NCBI RefSeq assembly: GCF_000702505.1 | Contig: NZ_JNIM01000001.1 | Span: forward strand, 2,914,001-2,978,000 | DNA from: Thermogemmatispora carboxidivorans | GTDB lineage: Bacteria > Chloroflexota > Ktedonobacteria > Ktedonobacterales > Ktedonobacteraceae | DNA length: 64,000 bases | Reading direction: 5' to 3' | Shown: positions 7,614-17,444 of the stretch, piece after piece | Layout: the number at the start of each line of letters is the position of its first letter | How positions within the stretch are numbered: position 1 is the first letter of the stretch | Translations under genes and position numbers: made by a program | The notes under the pieces: model-generated | What the model saw: only the letters and a program-made list of their open reading frames with translations | The model's database searches: none | Told to the model about the DNA's origin: nothing

Positions 7614-8711
7614 CTATCTCTGTTTCGTATACCCTATTTCGGATAGTTGATCGACCAAGTCTTCATCGCCGGGCCGTGCTTCGGCGTGGACATTGATGGT
7701 CTGTGTCACGGGATCCAACCGTCCCCAGATAGTGGCTTCCTCAGCGATGAAGAGGAGCTGGATGCGCCCACTGCAGGCCGCCCGAGCAATCTCGTCCAGG
7801 TCAGCAGACGCTTGCCCGGTGCCCTCACGCTCGCGAAAGCGGGCCAGGGTCTTCTGTTGCGCCTGCCGCAAGGAAGAGACGACCAGCGGCCAGGCTCGCT
7901 GACGGAGCAGAGCGGCGCTCACCTCATCAAAATTCCCCTCCAGGCTCTCTTTGAGAAGAAACGGATAGGTGTTGACACGGCGGTAGAGCGCCTGGAGTGA
8001 GGAAACGGCGGCCAGCACCAGTGGAGCTTGCTGGCTGCGCAGGAGGGCATGCACTGCATGGTCGATCTGCCGGATATACCGTAACTCATCCGCCTGCTCC
8101 TCCGGTTCGCCCGCTCCCTGGCCGTGATACATCACGGTTCCACGCCTTCCGTGGTGAGTCACAGGGCTACCACTATGGTATTGGAGCGCATGGACTCGTG
8201 ACCAACGCTCCCGCCAGGAGCCTGGGGGACTGGCGAGGCTCTCGGGCAAAGGTACCTCTTGCTGGCCGAATGGGTGACAGACCAGCAGCCGCATGTGCTT
8301 GCGGCTCAGCACGAGGAGATAGAAATGTTCATTGTGGCTCAATAGTGGTAACAGCGGCTTGATGAAAAAGTGCGCTCCAACCACTACCTGGGGGCGAGGG
8401 GCATACGAGAGGTGATAGATCCGATAAAGGGTAGCTGAACGGAAGACCGCCAGCCCGGGTGAAACGGTGTTCCACAGCGAGGGCTCAGTGGGCAGGGCCT
8501 CGATGGGCGCGAGGAGACTCCGCTGCTCGGCCACACTGAGCTGCGTTTGCGCCAGGCGCTCACGCGCCTCGTGGAGCAAGCGCTTCAGCAGCCGTGGCCC
8601 AAGGTAATAGCCCTGACCTTTGCTGGGCGTGGGCAGATAGAGCGAGAGGCACGGAGCATCCTCGCTCGACAGCACCGTCTTGATTTCCTGATAGTATCGG
8701 CTCTGCTGCAT
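7614..8711 (-). CDS. Bacterial archaeo-eukaryotic release-factor-like protein (baeRF3 type)
   Basis: About 365 residues from the ATG at 8711 (GGGAGA upstream; a TTG at 8729 is also possible). The sequence has the pattern of the bacterial eRF1-related family: an N-terminal CLSLYLPT strand, a middle PQVVVGAHFFIKPLLPLL with YLLVLSRKHMRLL, and a C-terminal eRF1-domain-3-like half with GRIQLLFIAEEATIWGRLDP. Family members resemble peptide-release factors and are thought to act on ribosomes or RNA under stress, but no member here is proven. The universal-stress gene lies next to it on the other strand. Confidence 0.75.
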   Translation of the reverse strand: MQQSRYYQEIKTVLSSEDAPCLSLYLPTPSKGQGYYLGPRLLKRLLHEARERLAQTQLSVAEQRSLLAPIEALPTEPSLWNTVSPGLAVFRSATLYRIYHLSYAPRPQVVVGAHFFIKPLLPLLSHNEHFYLLVLSRKHMRLLVCHPFGQQEVPLPESLASPPGSWRERWSRVHALQYHSGSPVTHHGRRGTVMYHGQGAGEPEEQADELRYIRQIDHAVHALLRSQQAPLVLAAVSSLQALYRRVNTYPFLLKESLEGNFDEVSAALLRQRAWPLVVSSLRQAQQKTLARFREREGTGQASADLDEIARAACSGRIQLLFIAEEATIWGRLDPVTQTINVHAEARPGDEDLVDQLSEIGYTKQR

Positions 8712-9157
8712 AGGGCATCTCCCTGACAACCGACTATGCTTTAGCTTTCTCTTCTTGAGAAAAGCCTAGAACGGACCGCTCACGAGCCTCTCTCAGGAGG
8801 CCCTGTCGTCTTCACAGCCTGGTTACAGGATGCAGGCGCGACAGCGCGCTCGTTGCACCGGGGTGGCAGCTCCCTCCTTCCTATTCTGCTTCTGCTGCGT
8901 TCAGGAGGGCTGTTTGTGAGGCAGGCACACGCCCCTGTAACGCTTTTGTGAGATCGATCAGGTATGCTCGGAAACAAGGAGGAGACAGGCAGATGGTAGA
9001 GCACCAGTCAGACGATGCAATGACCAGCGGTCTCCAGCCAGTGCGTCTGGTATGCTCCGAGGCGGAGCCCGGGTGGCGCTGTGGGGATGAGCGAGCAGCA
9101 GAGCAGCAGACCACTGAACGCCGCTGGCAGCACAGAGCAGAAAGGAGGAATAGACCC
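8712..9157. other. Intergenic region between divergent baeRF and UspA genes
   Basis: About 445 bases with no supported gene. It must hold both promoters. I saw no clear -35/-10 pair, only the AAGGAGG ribosome site of the UspA gene at its right end. Open frames crossing it lack coding character. Confidence 0.4.
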
Positions 9158-10228
9158 ATGTTTCGCCGCACCCTTGTCCCCCTGGATGGCACCCCCGCCG
9201 CTGAGCGAGCCTTGCTGATCGCCGCGCACCTGGCGCGTGCGGCCCAGGGGTCAGTGAGGGTGTTGCGCGTGATCGAGTGGCCTCCCCCGGGGGTGCTCGC
9301 CGACAGCAGCACACTCTTCGACCCTTCCAGCAGCCTGGCAGAGCACGAGATTGCCAGGGCCACGCGCTACCTCAACGAGACCGTCCAGAACTACGCGCAG
9401 GCCCTTGAGCGCCTGCCAGTCGAGCAGGAGGTGGCCTTTGGCCCTCCGGCCTCGACGGTGTTTTCGGCAGCGCGCCTGGAGCAAACGGATCTCATCATCC
9501 TATGTACCCACGCCGCCAGTCAGCTCAAACGGTGGCTTGTTGGCAGTATGGCACAGCAGGCCGTCAGACGCAGCCCGGCCCCCTTGCTGATCTTCCATGA
9601 GCAGGGGCCACTGCTGCCGTTCCCACGGCCAGGGCGCCCGCTGCGCTTGCTGCTGCCACTGGACGGCTCGCAGACCGCAGAGGCCGCCCTCAAACCGGCC
9701 TTGCAGCTCCTGGCCCTGCTTGCTCCACCCGAGCTGAGCCTGGTACAGCTGTTGAGTGTCGTCGATGTTCCTGGCTACGGGACGCTGGGGGGACTGCGTA
9801 TCCCGGACCCGGGCCTGCGCGAGCAGCTCCAGGAGGAAGCCAGGAGCTACCTGGAGGGAGTGATACAGCGCGTGCGCCAGGAGCAACTGGCCGACCCCGC
9901 TGTGACGATCACGTCTGCGGTGATCGCCAGGAGCAATGTCCCAGGGGCCATTCTCAAGCATGCCGCGACTGAGGATGCGCAGGACCCGGCCCAGCACTTC
10001 GATCTGATCGCGCTGGCCACCCACGGACGCAGTGGCCTGGCCCGTCTCCTGCTCGGTAGCGTCACTGAGCAATTGCTTGCGAGCAGTAAGCTCCCCCTGT
10101 TTATTGTTCGTCCTGGGATGCTGCATGAGGGCGAAGGCTCAGCAGAGGAGTCAGCGGGCCAGACAGAGGAGCACAAGCCGCCAGCAGCTGACGAGTCAGG
10201 GGCCGCCAGCTGGACGGGCCTCCTCTGA
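9158..10228 (+). CDS. Universal stress protein with two tandem UspA domains
   Basis: 356 residues. The first UspA domain (about 1-150) begins FRRTLVPLDGTPAAERAL. The second (about 160-315) begins LRLLLPLDGSQTAEAAL and ends with THGRSGLARLLLGSVTEQLL, the Gly-rich ATP-binding motif. The first domain has a degenerate version (THAASQLKRWLVGSMAQQ), so only the second may bind ATP. A 40-residue acidic tail follows. The ATG at 9158 has AAGGAGG seven bases upstream. The protein is cytoplasmic. Its gene converges on the SQR-like gene, with a strong hairpin between. Confidence 0.92.
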   Translation: MFRRTLVPLDGTPAAERALLIAAHLARAAQGSVRVLRVIEWPPPGVLADSSTLFDPSSSLAEHEIARATRYLNETVQNYAQALERLPVEQEVAFGPPASTVFSAARLEQTDLIILCTHAASQLKRWLVGSMAQQAVRRSPAPLLIFHEQGPLLPFPRPGRPLRLLLPLDGSQTAEAALKPALQLLALLAPPELSLVQLLSVVDVPGYGTLGGLRIPDPGLREQLQEEARSYLEGVIQRVRQEQLADPAVTITSAVIARSNVPGAILKHAATEDAQDPAQHFDLIALATHGRSGLARLLLGSVTEQLLASSKLPLFIVRPGMLHEGEGSAEESAGQTEEHKPPAADESGAASWTGLL

Positions 10229-10272
10229 TCTGACCTCGACCGGCTGGGGCTGGAGCGTCCAGCTTTGACGCT

Positions 10273-10305
10273 GAGAGGCGTGCCCGGAAAGATGGCACGC
10301 CTCTC
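10273..10305. terminator. Bidirectional hairpin terminator
   Basis: A perfect 12-base-pair stem (GAGAGGCGTGCC at 10273-10284 with its complement at 10294-10305) and a 9-base loop. It sits between the convergent UspA and SQR-like genes. There is only a weak T-run, but the stem and position fit a shared terminator. Confidence 0.75.
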
Positions 10306-10342
10306 TCGTTGATGATCGTCGGTCCGCCGCGCCGGCTTCAGC

Positions 10343-11536
10343 CTAAATGAGACCCTGGGGGATCAGGTACCAGTAGGCATGGTTCAGCAACTGCTTCTCC
10401 AGGTGGTAGAAGAGGCTTGGGCGCGGAGGCTCGGGCGGGTGCTCGTAGTTAAACACCAGCTGCGTGGCCCGGCGGTTCCCTGTCTCCAGGAAACACATCA
10501 CCTCTCCATCGTAGAGAGCCTCATCCCCCTCAAGTGCCTCTCCACGGATCGCTGCCACCAGACGCCTGGCCAGGACGCGGGCTTCAAAGTGGGCGGCGGA
10601 ACCGCTTTTAGGCACCGGCAGATCGGTGGCATCCCCGAGAGCGTACACATGCTCCTGTCCTTTGACCTGCAGGGTGTAGCGATCGGTCGGAATCCATCCC
10701 TGGCTATCTCCCAAACCGGATGCCTCGATGACCTGCGCCCCTCGATGCGGTGGGACCAGGATCAGCAGGTCGAAGGGGACCTCTTCGCCTTCCAGCGAGC
10801 GAATCACCCGGCGCTGCTGGTCGATAGCTTCCGGCATAAAGAAGACCCGTGTGGCGATCTCACGCTCTTCCAGCAGAGGAGCCACCATTTCCGCCACCCG
10901 CTCGATGGTAAAGACGCGCGGGAGCGGATAGAGGTACTCGATGACGGTGTGCTCCCGGAGGCAATGCTGGCGAAGCCAGTCGTCGAGCAGAAAGGTGAAT
11001 TCCAGGGGGGCAGGAGGGCAGCGGTAGGGGATACCGGCTACTGCAATCACGATGCGCCCGCCGGGAAAGGTGCTCAGGGCCTGACGAAGCCGCAGCGCTC
11101 CCTCGGTATCGTAGAAATGATGCCATACCCCCGGCCCCTCTTCCAATCCTGGCAGATCGGCGAAGGCGAGCCGCGCCCCTGTGGCCAGCACCAGATCGTC
11201 GTAGACAAGGACGCTCTTCCTCTTTCCACCGGCTGGTTCGAGGCCACTGCGCTGGGAGACGTGCACCTGATGATTGGCCACATCGATCTGTTCCACCTGC
11301 CCGATCAGCAGGTGAACGCGCTGGTGCAACAATGTCCGCTCATCACGGACCAGCAATTGGCTCTGCGGATCGCTGTCGTTGAAGGGCATATAGAGCCAGA
11401 AAGGCATGTAGACATGCCTTCCCGTGCTATCAATGAGGGTGATCTCGGCTTCATGCGGGCGTAACTGCCGCGCCAGCATATTGGCCGTGACCGTCCCTCC
11501 GACTCCTCCACCGATGATGATAATCTGTCGAGGCAT
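10343..11536 (-). CDS. Sulfide:quinone oxidoreductase-like FAD flavoprotein
   Basis: 397 residues. The N-terminal FAD-binding fold is IIIIGGGVGGTVTANMLAR, and a second FAD contact is EHVYALGDATDLP. Cysteines at the positions used by SQR and flavocytochrome-c relatives occur in YRCPPAPLEF and VMCFLETG, and the C-terminal PSLFYHLEKQLLNHAYWYL resembles a membrane-attaching helix. The expected reaction is oxidation of sulfide, or a related donor, with electron transfer to quinone at the membrane. The true substrate is uncertain because the family is broad. It is divergent from the broken molybdopterin gene. Confidence 0.8.
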   Translation of the reverse strand: MPRQIIIIGGGVGGTVTANMLARQLRPHEAEITLIDSTGRHVYMPFWLYMPFNDSDPQSQLLVRDERTLLHQRVHLLIGQVEQIDVANHQVHVSQRSGLEPAGGKRKSVLVYDDLVLATGARLAFADLPGLEEGPGVWHHFYDTEGALRLRQALSTFPGGRIVIAVAGIPYRCPPAPLEFTFLLDDWLRQHCLREHTVIEYLYPLPRVFTIERVAEMVAPLLEEREIATRVFFMPEAIDQQRRVIRSLEGEEVPFDLLILVPPHRGAQVIEASGLGDSQGWIPTDRYTLQVKGQEHVYALGDATDLPVPKSGSAAHFEARVLARRLVAAIRGEALEGDEALYDGEVMCFLETGNRRATQLVFNYEHPPEPPRPSLFYHLEKQLLNHAYWYLIPQGLI

Positions 11537-11654
11537 AGGTAGGCCCTCCTCTCGGCCTGCCTGGCATTAGCGTTTTCTGCGGACAACGAAACGGGTATAT
11601 CCCTGCTCCGGGAAAGCCCCAGCAATTCGTGCCCGGCCTTCTGTACCCAGGCCA

Positions 11655-13561
11655 AGAGGCAAGGAGAACCCGTTAGAGCCTGTGGGCTGGGACGAGGTGC
11701 TTGATACCATCGTCCAGCGTTTCCAGGAGGTACAGCGCACCTATGGTAAGGATGCGGTGGCAGTCTTCAGCGGTTCGACGATGACGAACGAGAAATGCTA
11801 TCTGATGGGGAAATTCGCCCGGGTCGCTCTCGGGACCCGTCATATCGACTACAACGGGCGTCTGTGTATGTCCTCCGCCACCGGGGCCAACGAGCGCGCG
11901 CTGGGGATCGATCGGGCCACCAATCCCATCAGCGACATGCTGCACGCCGACTGCATCTTCGTCATCGGTGCCAACGTTGGTGAGTGCTTCCCGATCGTCA
12001 CGAGCTATCTCTGGCAGGCGCGCGATCGCGGCTGTAAGCTCATCGTGGCCGACCCTCGCCAGACGCCGATTGCCCGTACGGCTGATCTTTTCCTGCCACT
12101 GCGCCCCGGGACCGACTCGGCCCTGCTCAACGGCATGTTGCACGTCCTCATCAAGGAAGGTCATCATCGATGAGGACTTCATTCGCGAGCGCACCGTAGG
12201 CTGGGAGGAGGCCCGTGCGCTGGCGGAGCAGTATCCCCCGGAACGGGTCGCGCGCGTCTGCGGGCTGCGTCCGGAGGCGATCGTCGAAGCGGCACGTCTC
12301 TACGGGCAGGCACGCGCGGCCCTGATCTACACGGCACGCGGATTGGAGCACCAGAGCAAGGGCGTTGATAATGGGCTGGCGGCGATCAATTTAGCCCTGG
12401 CCACCGGCAATTTTGGCCGACCAGGCGCAGGCTACAGCACCCTGACCGGGCAGGGCAATGGTCAAGGAGGGCGGGAAGTCGGTCAAAAGGCCACGCAGCT
12501 GCCAGGTTGCCGGGAGATCGAAGATCCTGAAGACCGGGCCTACATCTGCTCGGTCTGGGGCATTCGTGAGGAGGAGCTGCCCCACGCTGGCTATCCAGCC
12601 ACCTTGATGATCCCGGCGATGCTGCGGAAAGAAATTCGCGCCTGCTTGCTGATCTGCTCGAATCCTCTGGTGTCCCTACCCGATCTACATACCGCCGAGC
12701 GAGCCTTTCGCGGCCTGGACTTCTTTGTCGTCATCGATCCCTTCCTCTCGGAGACTGCTGAGCTGGCCGATGTGGTGCTACCGGGCAGCCTGTGGGCCGA
12801 AGAAGAGGGCACCACAACCTCGCTGGAAGGGCGGGTCATGAAGTACAATCAGGCCGTTGACCCGCCTGCAGGACGCCAGGACTGGCAAACGATTTGCGAG
12901 CTGGCGCGGCGCCTGGGCAAGGGGCAATACTTCGCCTATGGCTCGTCTCGTGATATCTTTGATGAGCTGCGCCTCTGCACACGCGGCGCCAGGTCTGACT
13001 ATTGGGGGATCACCTATGAGAAGATCGAAGCGCAGGGAGGGGTCTTCTGGCCCTGCCCCAGTGAGGAGCATCCGGGGACGCCGCGCCTGTACGAGGAGCG
13101 CTTTGGCTTTCCCGATGGGCGCGCCCGCTTTCACGCTGTGCCCTACATTCCGCCGGCGGAGGAGCCAGACGAGACCTATCCCTTTGTCCTGACCACAGGG
13201 CGGGTGATCTACCATTACCTCTCGGGTAACCAGACGCGGCGCATTCCCTTCCTGCGCGAAATGGCCCCCTATCCCTGGGTCGAGCTGCACGAGCAGGTAT
13301 TTTGGGCGCCAGCGCGTGCGGACCCGCAACTACGTGGTGCTCACCGAGGATGACGAGGCTCTCGACCTGCTCGCCCTGCTGGACGAGGCCTCTCTGGGCC
13401 TTCGACAGGAGGCCACCGCGGCAACAGCGAGCCGCAACGCTGCTGGCTGGGTAGACGCTCGGACGGCAGGCATCCCTGAGCGGGCTGCACCTGCTCAGCC
13501 GTGGACGCCACGCGAGCCGGCTCCTGCTCCGATACCAGCCAGTCCGGCAGGCCCTGTCTGA
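11655..13561 (+). pseudogene. Molybdopterin oxidoreductase (nitrate-reductase/formate-dehydrogenase type), broken
   Basis: Three consecutive frames together resemble the catalytic subunit of assimilatory nitrate reductases and formate dehydrogenases. Frame 1 (to 12173) starts at LEPVGWDEVLDTI and has GRLCMSSATGANERALG. Frame 2 (from about 12160 to 13353) continues with IDEDFIRERTVGWEEA, GNGQGGREVG and FVVIDPFLSETAELADVVLP. A third frame (13298-13561) follows. The N-terminal iron-sulfur domain (CxxCxxxC) is missing, there is a one-base frame change near 12160, and the C-terminal cofactor domain is cut off after LHEQ at about 13295, where an unrelated-looking end is joined. It is not functional as written. 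Confidence 0.82.
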
Positions 13562-13632
13562 AAGGGTGCAGCCAGATTAACCGGCCTGCCTGACAACCGT
13601 GCCAGTAACGCAGACGGAAGGAGATTCTGCCT

Positions 13633-14187
13633 ATGGAACCAGCAACGCATCGCTTTCGGGTCCGGCGCCAGGATCAGCCCGGGTCGGCGCCTCACCCCCC
13701 TGGACCTGCCGCCGAATGGCGCCGGGAGTTCCCGTATGTCTGGAGCGAAGACGAAGTCGTGACACGACGAGATACGCTCTTCTTCTTGCTCGCCGGCTCG
13801 GGGGCGCTCTGTCTGGCAACGGGCACGCTGGCGCTCATCGGCAAGCTTTCAGAAGGCAGTCCTGCGAAGATGGTGCCCGTCGCGCGCGTGGGCGAGCTGG
13901 CAGAGAATCGCTGGAAGGTCTTCGCCTACCCGGACGAGTACGCTCAGGGCATCCTTATCCATTTGCCAGGCAAGGGGCTGGTAGCCTACAGCGATGTCTG
14001 TACCCATCTCTCTTGCGCGGTGACCTACCAGCCGGAGAGCCAGCGGCTCTCCTGTCCCTGTCACGAGGGTCTCTTTGATGCCGCCACGGGCAACGTGCTG
14101 GCTGGACCGCCCACTCGCCCGCTGCCGGTGATCGAGTTAGAGGAGCATCAGGGGATGATCTACGCCGTGAGGATGGTGCTGCGATGA
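13633..14187 (+). CDS. Rieske [2Fe-2S] protein with N-terminal membrane anchor
   Basis: 184 residues. Residues about 50-70 form one hydrophobic helix (TLFFLLAGSGALCLATGTLA) preceded by Arg-Arg (VTRRDTLFF), the layout of a Tat-exported or anchored Rieske protein. The cluster ligands are CTHLSC and CPCHEGLFD, the classic Cys-His/Cys-His pairs. The ATG has GGAAGGAG upstream. It should carry electrons on the outer face of the membrane, perhaps with the neighbouring SQR-like or (now broken) molybdopterin enzyme. The next gene overlaps by four bases. Confidence 0.9.
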   Translation: MEPATHRFRVRRQDQPGSAPHPPGPAAEWRREFPYVWSEDEVVTRRDTLFFLLAGSGALCLATGTLALIGKLSEGSPAKMVPVARVGELAENRWKVFAYPDEYAQGILIHLPGKGLVAYSDVCTHLSCAVTYQPESQRLSCPCHEGLFDAATGNVLAGPPTRPLPVIELEEHQGMIYAVRMVLR

Positions 14188-14540
14188 GTCAGACAGTCAA
14201 CAGCGGGACAGGTCCAGCCCGGCCCCTGCGTCGTTCGCTGGGGCCAGCGCGGGCCAATCCCGATGACCCGCCAGTTCAGCCGCCCCCGCGCGGTCGGTAT
14301 GGTCCGCTCCCCGGTCCGCGCTATCTGGGCATTCCCGGGCGTGCAGCCATCGTTCAAGGGCAGGTCTTACTCGTCGCGCTCATTGTCATTGTGCAGCTGT
14401 GGCTGGTGACCGACGCGCTCTACGAGCTGCTCTCAGGGAGGACCAGCCTGCTGCCCTGGTTGGCGCTCGTCAGCTTGCTGGGCTTTGGGCTGGCCCTGCT
14501 GATCACGCTCTGGCCCCGCCGCCAGCTTGCGGAAGAATAG
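14184..14540 (+). CDS. Small membrane protein coupled to the Rieske protein
   Basis: 118 residues with a Pro/Arg-rich first half and two membrane helices in the second half (around VLLVALIVIVQLWLV and LPWLALVSLLGFGLALLITL). Its ATG overlaps the Rieske stop as ATGA, so the two are translationally coupled. I do not recognise the family; a membrane subunit or anchor for the Rieske protein is the natural guess. Confidence 0.8.
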   Translation: MSQTVNSGTGPARPLRRSLGPARANPDDPPVQPPPRGRYGPLPGPRYLGIPGRAAIVQGQVLLVALIVIVQLWLVTDALYELLSGRTSLLPWLALVSLLGFGLALLITLWPRRQLAEE

Positions 14541-14720
14541 GGGCAAGCCTGGTGGCCGCTCTGTCTGCCTGGCAGAGTGAGGAAGGGAGCGCTCGGGCTT
14601 GGCTGAGCGAAGAAGAGCCGGCCAGCCCGGTGCCGTGTGCGGCGCGGCGAGCGAGCAAGGAGCGTGCCCAGGCTGAGCATCATTCAGGAAAGCAAGTGCA
14701 CATGTGCAGAGGAGGGTGCT

Positions 14721-15824
14721 GTGAAGAAACGGCCTCTGAGTGACTACCAGGTACGTTGGTGGAACTGGGTCAGGCAGCTCTATCCTGGCTATTTTGCCAG
14801 TGTCATGGCGACGGGCATTGTCTCCATTGCGCTCCTCTTGAATCGGGCTGTGCTCGTGTCGGTGATCCTGGGCTGGCTCGGTGGTGGCCTCTTTCTCTTG
14901 CTGCTCGCCCTCTATCTCCTGCGCCTTGTGCGTTATCCTCGGGAAGTGCTCCAGGATGCCACCGATCCGGGCAAGCTTTTTGGCTATTTTACGGCGGTAG
15001 CGGCTCCGGGAGTACTGGCTACCCGGGCCGCCCTGAGCCACTGGATCGGGCTGCCCGTACTGCTGATCGCCTTTGCTGCAGGAATCTGGTGCTTCCTGAT
15101 CTACTGGGCTTTCGCCGTGCTCCTCTTCCGCAATGAGCGGCCTCTGCAACGGGCTGTCAATGGGAGCTGGCTCATCAGCATTGTGGGGACCGAATCGCTG
15201 GCGATTAACTGGACGGTGCTGGCCACCTTCTGGCCGGAACAGGCCTCGGTACTGCAACTGGTGGCTTATGCCTTCTGGACGCTGGGGGTCTTGCTCTATC
15301 TGATTTTCATCACCTTCATTGTCTATCGGTTCTTCTTTGGAAAGATCCTGCCCGCCGATCTAACACCTCCCTACTGGATCAACATGGGGACAATGGCGAT
15401 CACCACCGTAGCCGGCATCCGCTTGTTGCAGGCGCCCCATCCGGCGCCGCTGCTCGTCAGCGTCCATTCCTACATCACCGGGTTCACCCTCATGATGTGG
15501 GCCTGGGGAACCTGGTGGTTGCCCCTGCTGGTCCTCATCGGGATATGGAAGTATGGGATCATGCGCCAGCCGCTGCGCTACGAGCCGGCACTTTGGAGCA
15601 TCGTCTTTCCGCTGGGGATGTATGCGACAGCCCTGCACCTGCTCGGGCAGCTTCCGGGTATAGCCTTCTTTGAGGCAGTGGCAGCCCCTTTCACCTGGGT
15701 TGCGTTCAGCGCCTGGCTACTGGTGATGGGAGGCTGGTTCTTCTCGGTTGGTCGGACACTGAGCCGACTACGGGCGCGTGCCCAGGCGAGCGAGACGCCG
15801 CCGCTGGCTGTTTCCGAGCACTAG
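14721..15824 (+). CDS. TDT/TehA-family transporter (SLAC1-like)
   Basis: 367 residues and about ten hydrophobic helices. The start region LYPGYFASVMATGIVSIALL is typical of tellurite-resistance/dicarboxylate transporter (TDT) proteins, with later motifs FTLMMWAWGTWWLPLL and FPLGMYATALHLLG also fitting. I used the GTG at 14721 because GGAGGG lies just upstream; the frame is open further 5' without a site. Family members export or channel anions such as malate, sulfite or nitrate. The redox neighbourhood suggests an inorganic anion here, but that is inference. A fragment of a second copy lies at 559-660. Confidence 0.87.
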   Translation: MKKRPLSDYQVRWWNWVRQLYPGYFASVMATGIVSIALLLNRAVLVSVILGWLGGGLFLLLLALYLLRLVRYPREVLQDATDPGKLFGYFTAVAAPGVLATRAALSHWIGLPVLLIAFAAGIWCFLIYWAFAVLLFRNERPLQRAVNGSWLISIVGTESLAINWTVLATFWPEQASVLQLVAYAFWTLGVLLYLIFITFIVYRFFFGKILPADLTPPYWINMGTMAITTVAGIRLLQAPHPAPLLVSVHSYITGFTLMMWAWGTWWLPLLVLIGIWKYGIMRQPLRYEPALWSIVFPLGMYATALHLLGQLPGIAFFEAVAAPFTWVAFSAWLLVMGGWFFSVGRTLSRLRARAQASETPPLAVSEH

Positions 15825-15899
15825 GGGCAAGCTGGCAACGAAAGGTCACCTGCCGTCCCCGAGAAAGGCCAACGCAACGGCAGCCAACGCTGAGCATAC

Positions 15900-16362
15900 G
15901 CCTGGCCGTCAGCGAGGGAGGTACGCAGGCGCACATTGAGCGCGGCGATGTCAGGCGCCCCGCCTTGTGGTGCCTGGGGCCACTCAGTGACGTGTACCCC
16001 CAATACTGAGACGGTGCCCAGGGATGGCGAGCACTCAGATGGAGATACAGGTGTGGAATGTGATCCTCCAGGAGAAAGGCGTAGACGTGCTTGGCCTGGA
16101 GGGAGGACCTCCTTGCGCATCTGGCTGAGCCGCCCCATGAGCAGGCCAACCGCTTGGGCCTCGTCAGTGGTCAGATCCGCCAGCCCTGGTGCATGGCGCA
16201 GCAGCTCGATCATCAGCTATCCCAGAGAGACAGACCCATCAGGACCCGGGAACAGGTGCGTGGCCTGCACCAGCTCATCCGGTAGATGAGTCCCCCAGGA
16301 ATGGCGATCGCGCCCTGGACCTTCTGGCAGATGAAACACGTCGACAGTGCCTCCATCAGATG
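15900..16362 (-). pseudogene. HIT-family hydrolase, frameshifted
   Basis: The minus strand, read through at least three frames, gives successive pieces of a histidine-triad nucleotide hydrolase: CFICQKVQGAIAIPGG, LLRHAPGLADLTTDEAQAVG, then AFLLEDHIPHLYLHLSARHP (the H-x-H-x-H triad HLYLH), then GVHVTEWPQAPQGGAPDIAA. The order and spacing fit Ap4A-hydrolase-like HIT proteins, but several frameshifts separate the parts, so the gene is dead. Confidence 0.75.
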
Positions 16363-16646
16363 CTCCTCTTTTCAAACCTGCCCGCTGTGAACAGCGTCTT
16401 CCCGCCAGAGGGAGATCCCTGGCAGCGCTGTTTATAGCGCTCCTTGTGGGCAGGCAGGTTCATATGCCTCTTTCCTGAACGATGGGCAAGCCCTTTTCTT
16501 AGGAGGTGAAGCAAGCGCTGGAATGCGGCGGGGAAGGCCGGTGGCCGGGCCGGTCACAGCGACCAGGGCTGCTCTTGCCGGCAGACAGACCTTGACCCTG
16601 ACACAACGTCATGGAGTAGCATACCTTCAAGAAGGAGGTGACAGCA

Positions 16647-17444
16647 GTGGACTATACGATCGGGCAGCTCGCCCAGCTGGCCCGCGTCAGCGTGCGCACC
16701 CTGCGCCACTACGATCGCATCGGTTTGTTGCATCCCAGCGCTCACTCAGAAGCTGGCTACCGCCTCTACTCCAGCCAGGACCTGGAGCGCCTGCAACGTA
16801 TTCTGTGCTATCGCCAGCTTGGCTTCTCGCTGCGCCAGATCAAAGCGCTGCTCTCAGCGCCAGCGACCGACTCCCTCGCTGATCTGCGGCAACAACGTGC
16901 CTTGCTCTGCCAGCGGATCGCCTCGCTCCAACGGATGCTGGAGGCCGTCGACAAGCTGCTCAAAGCCCGCTCACTGGGGATTATGCTGGAGCCGGACGAG
17001 ATGCAGGCTGCCTTCGGTGAGGATGATCCTGTTGCCTTCTCCGAAGAAGTGCAACAGCGCTGGGAAGAGACAGCCGCCTGGGCCGAGGCCAAACGGCGCG
17101 CTGCATCCTTTAGCCGGGCGGATTGGCAAGCGATGCAGGCCGAATTCAGCGCGCTCATGCGTGATCTTGCCGCCGCCTCCACTCAAGGGGTGCCTGCTGC
17201 GAGCGCAGAGGCGAGGCGGCTGGCCGAAGCCCATCGCCTGTATATCGAGCGCTGGTTTTACCCGTGTAGTGTCCATCTACATTGTCGACTGGCCGATCTC
17301 TATGTGAGCGATGCACGCTTTACTGAGAGCTTTCAGCGCTTTGCCCCCCAGCTCGCACAGTATCTGCGCACCGCCATCTATGCGAATGCGAGGGTAGGAG
17401 CGTCCGCGAGAGAGGAGATGACCGATGACGTCTTCGGCTTTTGA
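16647..17444 (+). CDS. MerR-family regulator, TipA-like
   Basis: 265 residues. Residues 1-75 form the MerR winged helix (YTIGQLAQLARVSVRTLRHY, then YSSQDLERLQRI). A dimerisation coiled coil follows to about residue 115. The C-terminal 150 residues resemble the drug-binding TipAS domain, including RFAPQLAQYLRTAIYANA near the end. The GTG at 16647 has AAGGAGGTG at proper spacing; an alternative GTG at 16638 lies inside that site. The following VOC gene overlaps by 20 bases, so the two probably form a resistance operon controlled by this regulator. Confidence 0.88.
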   Translation: MDYTIGQLAQLARVSVRTLRHYDRIGLLHPSAHSEAGYRLYSSQDLERLQRILCYRQLGFSLRQIKALLSAPATDSLADLRQQRALLCQRIASLQRMLEAVDKLLKARSLGIMLEPDEMQAAFGEDDPVAFSEEVQQRWEETAAWAEAKRRAASFSRADWQAMQAEFSALMRDLAAASTQGVPAASAEARRLAEAHRLYIERWFYPCSVHLHCRLADLYVSDARFTESFQRFAPQLAQYLRTAIYANARVGASAREEMTDDVFGF

